From positions 682,001-746,000 of the forward strand of contig NZ_FUZU01000003.1 of NCBI RefSeq assembly GCF_900167975.1: DNA of 64,000 bases, in the 5' to 3' direction. The notes beneath the pieces were generated by a model, which saw only the letters and a program-made list of their open reading frames with translations, did no database searches and was not told the DNA's origin. Below are positions 22,415-31,623 of this stretch, piece after piece; the stretch's first letter is position 1; each line of letters begins with the position of its first letter. The translations under genes were made by a program, and so were the position numbers. Source of the DNA: Ohtaekwangia koreensis (GTDB lineage Bacteria; Bacteroidota; Bacteroidia; Cytophagales; Cyclobacteriaceae).

Positions 22415-25400
22415 ATGCTCCATTCCATCATTCAATTTTCAATACACCACAAGCTTGTTGTAGGCTTATTTATACTGGCGCTCATCGGTTGGGGAAGTTA
22501 TTCAGTTACCCAGCTTCCCATTGATGCTGTACCCGACATTACCAACAATCAGGTGCAAGTGTTAACGATTGCTCCATCACAGTCCGCCTTAGATATAGAG
22601 CGACTGGTTACATTTCCGATCGAGCAAACCATGGCTACTATACCGGGTATACAAGAGGTTCGATCGTTTTCCAGATTTGGATTATCCGTTGTCACGATTG
22701 TATTCTCTGATGAGACGGATATATACTGGGGGCGACAACAGGTGAGCGAAAGACTCACTGAAGCCAGGAAACAAATTCCAACAGGCACAGGAACGCCTGA
22801 ATTGGCGCCCATGACCACAGGTCTTGGTGAGATCTATCAATATATCATTAAAGTAAAGCCTGGCTATGAGCGTAAATATTCCTTGATGGAGCTGCGTACC
22901 ATCCAGGATTGGATTATCCGAAGACAATTGCTAGGGACTAAAGGTGTAGCAGATGTGAGCAGTTTTGGGGGCCACCTGAAGCAATATGAAATTGTTCTTT
23001 CTGCGGAGAAATTAAAGAGTCTGAACCTTTCGATCACCGAAGTTTTCGCGGCACTGGAAATGAATAATCAGAACACAGGGGGTGCGTATATAGAAAAAAA
23101 TATCAGTGCTTATTTCATTCGTAGTGAAGGCTTGGTAAAATCCATTGATGACATCGGTAATATCGTTATCCGATGTTCCCCTACCGGGTTGCCTTTGCTC
23201 ATCCGCGATGTAGCTTCAGTTAAATTAGGCAAAGCTATACGCTTCGGGGCCATGACACAAAACGGGAAAAGTGAAACCGTTGGTGCGGTGGTGATGATGC
23301 TAAAGGGCGCCAACTCGTCCGAGGTTATAAGAGATGTAAAAGAACGGATTGCCAGCATTCAGAAGACTTTGCCAGAGGGTATAATGATTGAGCCGTTTCT
23401 GGATAGGACCAAACTTGTTAACAACGCCATCGAGACCGTAACCCGAAACCTTGCCGAGGGTGCACTGATAGTCATTTTTGTTTTGGTTCTTTTACTCGGG
23501 AATCTGCGCGCAGGTTTGGTGGTGGCTTCAGTCATTCCACTGGCCATGCTTTTCGCCATCATCATGATGAACCTATTCGGCGTATCCGGTAATCTCATGA
23601 GCCTTGGGGCGATCGATTTTGGGCTGATTGTAGACGGTGCTGTCATCATTGTTGAAGCAACGCTTCATTACATAATGACTGCCACCAACCCACACACCTA
23701 CAAACTTACACAGCAACAAATGGACGAACAGGTTGGATCTTCTGCGCGCAAAATGATGAGTGCTGCAGCATTCGGACAAATCATTATCCTGATCGTATAT
23801 CTTCCTATTCTTTCGCTGACGGGCATAGAAGGAAAGATGTTCAGGCCAATGGCACAGACGGTCATCTTTGCAATCATTGGTGCATTCATATTGTCGATAA
23901 CGTATGTGCCGGTAGCCTCTGCGTTGTTTTTAAGCAAGCATCGTGTTTATAAAAAGAACATGTCCGATCGCATCATGCATTTTTTGCAAAGTATATATTC
24001 TCCGGCGTTGGTCTGGGCGTTGCATAAAAAGACAATAGTTCTAAGTATTTCTGCCGTATTGCTAATAGTCAGTATAATTATTTTCTCAAGGCTGGGTGGT
24101 GAGTTTCTTCCTGAACTTGACGAAGGCGACTTCGCTGTAGATACTCGTCTGTTTACAGGAAGTAACCTATCCTCTACTACACAAGCTACACTTCAAGGAG
24201 AAGAGGTATTGTTAAAGAATTTTCCGGAGGTAGAAAAAGTGATTGCCAAAATCGGATCAGCCGAAATCCCTACTGACCCAATGCCCATCGAAGCGGCTGA
24301 TATGATGGTTGTCATGAAAGATAAGTCTGCTTGGGTAAGTGCGCGAACCAAGGATGAGATCATCCAAAAAATGCAGCATGTACTAAGTGAAAATGTACCT
24401 GGCGTATGGTTTAGTTTTCAACATCCCATCCAAATGCGTTTTAACGAATTGATGACAGGTGCTCGCCAGGATGTTGTGGTAAAAATATACGGTGAAGATT
24501 TGGATCAACTCACAGCCTATGCATCACAGGTAGGCAAGTTGGTAAACACAATCAATGGTACAGAAAGTCTTTTTATTGAAAACATTACTGGCCTCCCTCA
24601 GATTATTATTCGTATAAAATTCGATGAGCTCGCCCGCTTCAACCTTCGTGTACAGCAGGTCAATGAAGTAATCAATATGTCGATGGCCGGGCAAAGTGCC
24701 GGGTCATTATTTGAAGGGGAAAAACGATTTGATATGGTTGTGCGCCTGGATCAGAAAGAGCGGCAGTCCATTGAAGATATTCGTAATCTTTCCATTACTA
24801 CCTCGAACGGCATGCAGATTCCGCTATCGCAAGTAGCGGATGTTGGGCTTGAGGTTGGGCCGAATCAAATCCAACGCGATAATACAAGACGAAGAATTGT
24901 AGTTGGCTTTAATACCGTTGGTCGCGATGTTGAAAGTATAGTGGAAGAACTACAGACGCAGATTGATGCTCATATTAAATTACAACCTGGATATACTGTG
25001 ACCTATGGAGGAACCTTCGAGAACCTGAAAGAAGCAAGAGCACGCCTGGCAGTAGCCGTTCCCGTCTCACTCATCCTTATCTTCATACTTCTGTATTTTG
25101 CCTTTGGTTCAATCAAGCAGGGGCTACTGATTTACACCGCCATTCCGTTGTCTGCTATAGGAGGTATATTTGCGTTATGGTTGCGTGACATGCCCTTCAG
25201 CATTTCAGCGGGAATAGGCTTTATTGCACTTTTTGGTGTGGCTGTTCTAAATGGCATTGTACTCATTGCCGAATTTAACCGTTTACGAAGTGATGGAGTT
25301 GGTGACCTGACAGCGATCATACTAAAAGGAACAGCAACTCGTCTTCGTCCCGTCATCATGACGGCCACAGTAGCTTCCTTGGGATTTTTACCGATGGCTC

Positions 25401-26122
25401 TATCGCATGGCAACGGAGCAGAAGTACAAAAACCGCTGGCTACCGTTGTGATCGGTGGACTCTTCAGTGCGACATTACTTACCCTGATTGTTTTACCTGT
25501 ACTATACCTGGTTACAGAGCAATTCTCTCTGCTTATTTCAAAATCAAAAATACTTTTCCTTGCGAGCCTCGGTGCAGCAAGTATCGGCACACAGGTGCAG
25601 GCGCAACCTGGCAAAGTATATATTTTTAAAACCGAGCATGAGTTCGTTCATAATATTCCTTCCAGAATTTTTACTACCGTTGATTCTGAAGCCGTCAGAT
25701 TGAAACCAAATGCTGACATCGTTATTCATTCGATGGAGGGAATCGAGCTCTTTAATTACGAAAGTGTATACGGCTATACGAATAATACCAACCGGTACAG
25801 AGCCTTTGGTAAAAAAGGGATTCTTTCGTTCTATGGTTACTACAAAATAATTGATACTACTGGTATTGTTTTATACTCCAGGAAAATATACCATCGAAAA
25901 GGCGGACCAGCGGAGAACTACTTCTTTAGCAAAAGTATACATGACCAGGTGTATCCGCTTACACTGCGTAAACTCAAAAAGACGTTTCAAGGTAATCCAA
26001 CCTTTATTGGAAAAATCAGACCTGTGTTTCGTGTTCCCCGTTCTGCACTTATCGAAAAAGATAGTACCGGAAAGACAAGACTTAATAAAATATACCTTGA
26101 TTCAACTCAAAAATCGTTATGA
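22415..26122 (+). CDS. czcA: CzcA-type heavy-metal RND efflux pump with an extra C-terminal domain
   Basis: 1235 residues. Residues 1-1035 are a full HME-RND transporter: GVPDITNNQVQV-type start, TM4 motif GAIDFGLIVDGAVIIVE with both essential aspartates (the pattern of pumps for divalent ions such as Co, Zn, Cd or Ni rather than Cu/Ag), and porter domains with VVKIYGEDLDQL. After TM12 a second hydrophobic stretch that looks like a signal peptide (ASLGAASIGTQVQAQ) leads to about 190 residues of unknown fold (GKVYIFKTEHEFVHNI onwards). Many Bacteroidota CzcA proteins carry a fused TolC domain here; this one does not, and the channel is encoded separately with a 4-base overlap. Confidence 0.92.
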   Translation: MLHSIIQFSIHHKLVVGLFILALIGWGSYSVTQLPIDAVPDITNNQVQVLTIAPSQSALDIERLVTFPIEQTMATIPGIQEVRSFSRFGLSVVTIVFSDETDIYWGRQQVSERLTEARKQIPTGTGTPELAPMTTGLGEIYQYIIKVKPGYERKYSLMELRTIQDWIIRRQLLGTKGVADVSSFGGHLKQYEIVLSAEKLKSLNLSITEVFAALEMNNQNTGGAYIEKNISAYFIRSEGLVKSIDDIGNIVIRCSPTGLPLLIRDVASVKLGKAIRFGAMTQNGKSETVGAVVMMLKGANSSEVIRDVKERIASIQKTLPEGIMIEPFLDRTKLVNNAIETVTRNLAEGALIVIFVLVLLLGNLRAGLVVASVIPLAMLFAIIMMNLFGVSGNLMSLGAIDFGLIVDGAVIIVEATLHYIMTATNPHTYKLTQQQMDEQVGSSARKMMSAAAFGQIIILIVYLPILSLTGIEGKMFRPMAQTVIFAIIGAFILSITYVPVASALFLSKHRVYKKNMSDRIMHFLQSIYSPALVWALHKKTIVLSISAVLLIVSIIIFSRLGGEFLPELDEGDFAVDTRLFTGSNLSSTTQATLQGEEVLLKNFPEVEKVIAKIGSAEIPTDPMPIEAADMMVVMKDKSAWVSARTKDEIIQKMQHVLSENVPGVWFSFQHPIQMRFNELMTGARQDVVVKIYGEDLDQLTAYASQVGKLVNTINGTESLFIENITGLPQIIIRIKFDELARFNLRVQQVNEVINMSMAGQSAGSLFEGEKRFDMVVRLDQKERQSIEDIRNLSITTSNGMQIPLSQVADVGLEVGPNQIQRDNTRRRIVVGFNTVGRDVESIVEELQTQIDAHIKLQPGYTVTYGGTFENLKEARARLAVAVPVSLILIFILLYFAFGSIKQGLLIYTAIPLSAIGGIFALWLRDMPFSISAGIGFIALFGVAVLNGIVLIAEFNRLRSDGVGDLTAIILKGTATRLRPVIMTATVASLGFLPMALSHGNGAEVQKPLATVVIGGLFSATLLTLIVLPVLYLVTEQFSLLISKSKILFLASLGAASIGTQVQAQPGKVYIFKTEHEFVHNIPSRIFTTVDSEAVRLKPNADIVIHSMEGIELFNYESVYGYTNNTNRYRAFGKKGILSFYGYYKIIDTTGIVLYSRKIYHRKGGPAENYFFSKSIHDQVYPLTLRKLKKTFQGNPTFIGKIRPVFRVPRSALIEKDSTGKTRLNKIYLDSTQKSL

Positions 26123-27351
26123 AATACCTCATGCTAATATTTATAACACTGTGTGTGGTTTTCCCCATAACTGCACAAGAGACAATCCTTTCGATGGATA
26201 AGGCAATCAAACTCGCCTTGGAAAGAAATCCAACCATACAGGCTGCTGCCCTTGAAACTTCAAGACAATATACTTTAAGAAAAGCCTGTATTGATATACC
26301 CAAGACGGAAGTAATGCTGACTTCTGGCCAGTATAACAGCATTCGGAAGAATGACAACCATATAGCAGTATCGCAAGGCATTCCTTTCCCCTCTTTTTTT
26401 TATGCTCAACGCGCACTGAATAAAGCATTAATTACTTCAGCTAAGTTTAAAGAAGCTGTGGTGCGCAATGAATTGATCCTCGAGATAAAGCAGACGTTCA
26501 ATCAGCTGCTATATCTGAAAGCGCGACAACGCACACTCCTTCGGCACGACAGTCTGCTCACGGATCTGGCAAACATCAATACGCTACTCTACACAACAGG
26601 AGAAGGAACGTTGTTGGCAAAAACTGCCGGTGACACACAACTGCTTGAGATTAAAAATTTAGTTGCCAGGAATCAATCCGATGTAAATACCACACTGAAT
26701 CGTCTTGAGATGTTATGCCAGTTCTCGCCCATCAGGGATGTTGAAGGATACCTGGAGACATTGGTAGCTCCGGATGAAATCAATACGTCCGCTCTTTCTG
26801 AAAGCCCTTCCCTTGCATTTGCTTTACAACAAGTGGAAGTATCAAGACGCAGGCAAAAAGAGGAAGTCTCTCGCATGCTGCCGGATTTGCGTGTCGGATA
26901 TTTTAGTCAGACTCTGATTGGATCGCAAAATATAAATGGCCGGGATGAATTTTTCGGATCAGGCAAACGCTTTTATGGTTTCCAGGTAGGTATATCTGTT
27001 CCATTATACATGGTATCGCATTCGGCAAAAATAAAGGCAGCCAGCCTGGCAACAGATGCAGCTCAGAAGCAAAGCGATGCTTTCCATTTGACTCTTGCAC
27101 AGCAATATAATGAAGCTATTCAGGAATTGTATAAAAACAAGGCTAGTGTAAACTACTACAAAGAGTCTGCGCTTCCTACGGCAGCTCATTTAACTAGTCA
27201 AAGTAACAAAGCGTATCAAAGCGGAGAGCTGAGTTATGCAAATCACATCATGAATTTACGACAGGCGCTCAGCGTGGCAGAAGGATATCTTCTTGCTTTC
27301 CAACAATACAATCAAAGTATCATCATCATTGAATTCTTAAATGGCAATTAA
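26119..27351 (+). CDS. czcC: TolC-like outer-membrane efflux channel (CusC/CzcC type)
   Basis: 410 residues with a Sec signal peptide (cleavage after PITAQ at about 20). Two outer-membrane-factor repeats: ILSMDKAIKLALERNPTIQAAALE starts the first, and ALQQVEVSRRRQKEEVSRMLPDLRVGYFSQTL lies in the second. Long alpha-helical segments and VGISVPLYM are family hallmarks. It forms the trimeric outer-membrane exit duct of the pump. Its ATG overlaps the czcA stop (ATGA), so it is translationally coupled. It is shorter than canonical CusC (about 460) and lacks a lipobox. Confidence 0.92.
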   Translation: MKYLMLIFITLCVVFPITAQETILSMDKAIKLALERNPTIQAAALETSRQYTLRKACIDIPKTEVMLTSGQYNSIRKNDNHIAVSQGIPFPSFFYAQRALNKALITSAKFKEAVVRNELILEIKQTFNQLLYLKARQRTLLRHDSLLTDLANINTLLYTTGEGTLLAKTAGDTQLLEIKNLVARNQSDVNTTLNRLEMLCQFSPIRDVEGYLETLVAPDEINTSALSESPSLAFALQQVEVSRRRQKEEVSRMLPDLRVGYFSQTLIGSQNINGRDEFFGSGKRFYGFQVGISVPLYMVSHSAKIKAASLATDAAQKQSDAFHLTLAQQYNEAIQELYKNKASVNYYKESALPTAAHLTSQSNKAYQSGELSYANHIMNLRQALSVAEGYLLAFQQYNQSIIIIEFLNGN

Positions 27352-28489
27352 CAAAATGAAAAATATAATTATGGCTATAGTATGCATGGTATCACTTACA
27401 GGGTGCCGTGATAGCATTACTAAAGAGAAACAGGAAGTTACTACAATGTCTGATTCAATGGACTTTGTCAGGCTCACCCCAGCCCAATACAATGCGGCAA
27501 ACATCACATTGGGTAAAATTAGCAGGAAGGCCATCGGGTCATCGCTTCGGGTCAACGGAAAGCTCGATCTACCGCCATACGACATGGTAACCATTGCAGC
27601 CCCGATGGGAGGCTTTGTACGATCAACAGCACTCCTACCCGGAATGAAAATCCATAAAGGAAGTATATTGGTAACTTTGGAAAATCAAGAGTATATACAA
27701 TTACAACAAGACTATCTCGACAATTATAGCAAGCTACAATTCCTGGAGGCAGAGTATAACCGTCAGGCAGAACTTGCGCGCGAAAATGTGAATGCTGTGA
27801 AGTCGCTCCAACAATCCAAGTCTATATTTGAAAGCTGCAAAGCTGTTCTTGAGGGCCTTGAAGCAAAGCTGATTATGATTAATATAGATCCTTCATCTGT
27901 CAGAGCAGGAAGAATTAAATCTACCATTAATCTTTACGCTCCCATGGATGGATTTGTTTCTCAGGTAAATGCTAATGTTGGCCAATTTATAAACGCAACA
28001 GACGCACTATCCAAAATTGTAAATCTCGATCACATCCATGCTGAGTTGCAGGTATATGAAAAAGATATCAATAAAATAGCAGTAGGACAAAAGGTAACTT
28101 TTCAGACAACCAATACACATGCAAAGTATATGGCTGAAGTGTACCTCATTGGAAAAGAAATCAATGGAGATCGAACTATTGGTGTTCATTGTCATTTAAA
28201 TAAACAAGATACAGGCTTGCTCCCGGGAATGTTTATTACGGCAAGCATCGATACTGCGGTATACGAAACAGACGTAGTGCCGAATGAAGCTATCGTTAAT
28301 TTTCAGGGACAAGATTATATTTTTGTATCTTCCGGAAGTCGGCAGTTCAAAGCTATTCCCATTGCGACAGGAAATAGTGTCGGCCAATTTACCTCTGTAG
28401 CCTTCGGAAACAGGATCGATAGAACAACCGATGTTGTTCTATCAGGTGCGGGTAATTTGATCGGTCTGTTAAAAAACAAACCAGAATGA
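27341..28489 (+). CDS. czcB: Periplasmic adaptor lipoprotein of the RND pump (CzcB/CusB type)
   Basis: 382 residues; the ATG at 27356 (MKNIIMAIVCMVSLTGCRDS) gives a clean lipoprotein signal with lipobox LTGC, five codons into the longer frame. A barrel-sandwich/lipoyl domain (VTIAAPMGGFVRSTALLPGM), a helical hairpin (about 115-175), the return lipoyl strand INLYAPMDGFVSQVNANVGQ, and a beta-barrel with IGVHCHLNK follow. It links the inner-membrane pump to the channel. The N-terminal metal-chaperone Met/His motifs of CusB are not evident. It overlaps the channel gene, so the operon order is czcA-czcC-czcB. Confidence 0.93.
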   Translation: MAINKMKNIIMAIVCMVSLTGCRDSITKEKQEVTTMSDSMDFVRLTPAQYNAANITLGKISRKAIGSSLRVNGKLDLPPYDMVTIAAPMGGFVRSTALLPGMKIHKGSILVTLENQEYIQLQQDYLDNYSKLQFLEAEYNRQAELARENVNAVKSLQQSKSIFESCKAVLEGLEAKLIMINIDPSSVRAGRIKSTINLYAPMDGFVSQVNANVGQFINATDALSKIVNLDHIHAELQVYEKDINKIAVGQKVTFQTTNTHAKYMAEVYLIGKEINGDRTIGVHCHLNKQDTGLLPGMFITASIDTAVYETDVVPNEAIVNFQGQDYIFVSSGSRQFKAIPIATGNSVGQFTSVAFGNRIDRTTDVVLSGAGNLIGLLKNKPE

Positions 28490-28498
28490 GATGTATTA

Positions 28499-31000
28499 AT
28501 GGAATCCGCCACAACAGAATACGCAACACAAGGCCTCACCTCAGAGCAGGTACTTCAAGCACGTGCTCAATATGGGCGCAATGAAGTGATCAAAAGGGGA
28601 AACCCATTACTCAAGAAACTAAAAAGTATACTCCTGGATCCCATGTTTATACTATTGTTGGTGGCCGCTGTTATATATTTCGTTAACGGGGAAATTGGCA
28701 ATGGTATATTTATGATCATTTCCATCGTCTTCATCACCGGTATATCTTTATATCAGGAATCGAGGAGCCACAGCGCGCTCTCTGCACTCAAAGAGCTTAC
28801 ACAGCCTATGTGTACGGTAATTCGTAATGGAGCACGAATCAAAATTAAAAAAGAAGAAATTGTTATAGGGGACTATATGGTCGTTGAAGAAGGCACGTCT
28901 GTGCCTGCCGATGGCATTATACTTCAATCCAATGATTTTTCAGTTAATGAATCTATACTCACCGGCGAATCTTTACCGGTGAGTAAATCAAAAGAAGGAG
29001 AAAACAATAAAGTATTTCAGGGAACAACTATAGTTGGAGGTTTGGCTATCTGCCGGGTAGAAGCGATTGGAATATATACTGCACTTGGCAGAATTGGGAA
29101 GAGCCTTGAATGGATTGAAGAAGAAGAGACACCGCTGCAAAAACAGATACGCAACTTTGTAAAAAAAATGGCTCTGGCAGGTGCTCTCATTTTCTTTATA
29201 GTATGGGGAATCAATTTTACTCAATCCCGTGAGGTATTAGCAAGTCTGCTCAAGGCACTCACGCTGGCAATGAGTATACTCCCCGAAGAGATACCAGTAG
29301 CCTTCTCAACTTTTATGGCCTTAGGTGCCTGGCGTTTGATGAAGTTGGGAGTCATTGTTAAGCATACTGGAACGGTGGAAACACTGGGCAGCGCCACCGT
29401 AATCTGCACCGATAAAACCGGAACGATTACAGAAAATAAAATGAGCTTGGCAAAAGTACTAGCCTGGCCTACCAGACAGATTACATCGTTAGAAAACTTT
29501 GGCGACCCGGAGAGAGAATTAGTAACGTGGGCCATGTGGGCAAGCGAACCCATTCCTTTTGACGCTATGGAAATCGCATTGCATGATGTCTATCGAACAA
29601 CCACTAGATCAGATGAAAGGTTACACTATAAAATGGTCCATGAATACCCATTGAGTGGGGTCCCTCCTATGATGACACACGTTTTTGATAATGGCACAGG
29701 ACACAGGATTATCGCAGCTAAAGGAGCACCGGAAGCACTGATGAAAGTGTGCGCATTCTCGAACGAAGATAAGGTTGTTGTTAATGATGCCCTGCAAGCA
29801 TTAACGTCCGAAGGATTCCGTGTTTTAGGTGTAGGAATTTCCGATTATACCGGAAAAGATTTTCCTGCCACTCAGCAACAGTTACCATTTGTTTTCAAGG
29901 GTCTTGTGGCCTTCTATGATCCTCCCAAGAAAAATATAGGTGAAGTATTTCAGTCGTTCTATAATGCAGGAATTCAGGTAAAGATCATCACAGGAGACAA
30001 TGCTGCAACGACCTCTACCATTGCAAACCAGATTCATTTCAGAGGTACCGATAAAACATTGACTGGTGAAGAATTGACACAGCTTACAGATGAGGCGTTT
30101 TCTAAAAAGGTAATGGAGGTGAATATATTCTCGCGCATGTTTCCTGATGCTAAACTTAAAGTATTAAATGCGCTTAAATCGAATGGCCAAATTGTGGCCA
30201 TGACGGGCGATGGCGTGAATGATGCCCCGGCATTGAAAGCGGCACACATTGGTATTGCTATGGGAAAAAGAGGTTCCGAAATTGCCAAAGAAGTTTCCTC
30301 ATTGATAATTTCCGATGATGATCTGGCCAAAATGGTTGATGCCATTGCTATGGGAAGAAGAATATATACCAACTTAAAAAAAGCTATTCAATATATCATT
30401 TCCATTCATATTCCAATTATACTCATGGTGTTTATACCCTTAGCATTGGGGTGGGTCTATCCTACTATTTTTTCTCCCGTACATATCATTTTCCTGGAGT
30501 TGATCATGGGACCGACCTGCTCAATCATTTACGAAAATGAGCCATTGGAAAAAAATGCCATGCAGCAAAAGCCCAGGCCCATTACCAATACTTTCTTTAG
30601 CCTTCAAGAGCTAAGTATAAGTATTATTCAGGGTCTGGTGATTACTATAGGTATACTTTTAATTTATCAATATGCTGTTCAGCATCACTACAATGAGGCC
30701 ACGACCCGAACTATGACTTTTGTGACGCTTATTGTTTCCAACGTGTTTCTCACACTTGTCAACCGTTCATTTTACTATTCAATTTTCAGTACGATCCGCT
30801 ATAAGAATAATCTAATTTTGATCGTCATTGCAATCACCATTATACTGACAGCGTCGCTCCTATATATACCGGCATTGATGCGCCTTTTCAAATTTGAAAC
30901 TCTTGCTATATTTCAGCTATCGATCTCCTTACTCATGGGGTTTACTTCAGTGATCTGGTTCGAAGGACTTAAAGCGATAAAAAGAGTTAGCGATGCTTAA
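28499..31000 (+). CDS. Cation-translocating P-type ATPase (P2-like)
   Basis: 833 residues. It starts with a short cation-ATPase N-terminal domain, then TM1-2, an actuator with TGES at 155-158, TM4 with ILPEEIPVAF (the PEGLP position of SERCA-like pumps), phosphorylation site D305 in CTDKTGTITENK, the hinge GDGVNDAPAL, and a C-terminal membrane domain of about four helices. The absence of CPC or heavy-metal-binding repeats argues against a P1B pump; Ca2+ or Mn2+, or a monovalent ion, is more likely. It starts nine bases after the adaptor gene and so probably joins the efflux operon. CtpF in the DosR regulon is of the same broad class. Confidence 0.92.
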   Translation: MESATTEYATQGLTSEQVLQARAQYGRNEVIKRGNPLLKKLKSILLDPMFILLLVAAVIYFVNGEIGNGIFMIISIVFITGISLYQESRSHSALSALKELTQPMCTVIRNGARIKIKKEEIVIGDYMVVEEGTSVPADGIILQSNDFSVNESILTGESLPVSKSKEGENNKVFQGTTIVGGLAICRVEAIGIYTALGRIGKSLEWIEEEETPLQKQIRNFVKKMALAGALIFFIVWGINFTQSREVLASLLKALTLAMSILPEEIPVAFSTFMALGAWRLMKLGVIVKHTGTVETLGSATVICTDKTGTITENKMSLAKVLAWPTRQITSLENFGDPERELVTWAMWASEPIPFDAMEIALHDVYRTTTRSDERLHYKMVHEYPLSGVPPMMTHVFDNGTGHRIIAAKGAPEALMKVCAFSNEDKVVVNDALQALTSEGFRVLGVGISDYTGKDFPATQQQLPFVFKGLVAFYDPPKKNIGEVFQSFYNAGIQVKIITGDNAATTSTIANQIHFRGTDKTLTGEELTQLTDEAFSKKVMEVNIFSRMFPDAKLKVLNALKSNGQIVAMTGDGVNDAPALKAAHIGIAMGKRGSEIAKEVSSLIISDDDLAKMVDAIAMGRRIYTNLKKAIQYIISIHIPIILMVFIPLALGWVYPTIFSPVHIIFLELIMGPTCSIIYENEPLEKNAMQQKPRPITNTFFSLQELSISIIQGLVITIGILLIYQYAVQHHYNEATTRTMTFVTLIVSNVFLTLVNRSFYYSIFSTIRYKNNLILIVIAITIILTASLLYIPALMRLFKFETLAIFQLSISLLMGFTSVIWFEGLKAIKRVSDA

Positions 31001-31161
31001 TGCGCCAGAATCATATTGGCAATCGCGGTTACACCAGAAAACTGGTATATAGATTTTAAGTACTTATACAAAATCAACTTGTCCTTTCGCCAGGGAAGCT
31101 TGACCTCCGTAGCATAGGATTCCATCATGTTGCAGAGCACACCAATTTTATAAAAGTCAAT

Positions 31162-31183
31162 CAACACCAGCGAACTGGTGTTG
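31162..31183. terminator. Hairpin between convergent ATPase and rhodanese genes
   Basis: CAACACCAG and CTGGTGTTG form perfect 9-base arms with a CGAA tetraloop. A smaller hairpin with the same stem core, ACCAG-AAAA-CTGGT, lies at 31033-31046. Together they probably end transcription from both sides. Confidence 0.65.
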
Positions 31184-31234
31184 TTAACTTACTTAGATAT
31201 TTTGTGTTTCTCCTCTGTATACACTTTCAACAAG

Positions 31235-31546
31235 TCATTTAACCTTTCCTTCGAGGCTCCTCCAGCCACCTCCATTATGCGCAGTAAATCCATGTGATTG
31301 AAGTATACCTTTTGCTGAAGCACTGCGCATTCCGGATGCGCAGCATACGATAACCGTTTTATCTTTTCTTAGTTTATTGAGGTTCCTATTGAGCTCTGGC
31401 AATGGAATATTAATACTACCGGTCAAATGACCGGAAGCAAATTCCTCCCGTGATCGCACGTCTACTACTTGTGCACCATCTTTAACTAATGATGCCAAAT
31501 CTTGATCACTTCCCTCACCGAAAATTTTCTTTAGTTGATCGAACAT
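31235..31546 (-). CDS. Single-domain rhodanese (sulfurtransferase)
   Basis: 103 residues, one rhodanese domain. VVDVRSREEFASGHLTGSINIP is the family entry motif, and the active-site loop is VCCASGMRSASA with the catalytic Cys in C-A-S-G-M-R. It moves sulfane sulfur between persulfides, glutathione and acceptors in the cytoplasm. It follows the persulfide dioxygenase gene on the same strand with a 77-base gap, a usual arrangement in sulfide detoxification loci. The unusual double Cys (CC) may let one residue resolve the persulfide. Confidence 0.92.
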   Translation of the reverse strand: MFDQLKKIFGEGSDQDLASLVKDGAQVVDVRSREEFASGHLTGSINIPLPELNRNLNKLRKDKTVIVCCASGMRSASAKGILQSHGFTAHNGGGWRSLEGKVK

Positions 31547-31623
31547 ATAATTTTTGTTGTTTTATTTTCTTGTGCAGCACTCGCGAAATTCCACTTACAA
31601 TCGCTCCGTAGATTTTTGTAAGA

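Noticed and set aside
25132-25614. 160-codon open frame antisense to czcA
   Set aside because: Opposite the conserved TM8-TM12 region of the pump, with Arg/Pro/Ser-rich low-complexity sequence and no domain.
30997-31167. 57-codon minus-strand frame between the ATPase and rhodanese genes (ends TAIANMILAH)
   Set aside because: It has protein-like composition but no ATG at its start, and it contains the terminator-like hairpin and overlaps the ATPase stop. It may be a gene relic.
31200-31290. Overlapping frame at the 3' end of the single rhodanese gene (ERLNDLLKVYTEEK)
   Set aside because: Only about 28 codons after an internal ATG and out of frame with a conserved rhodanese end; probably chance.
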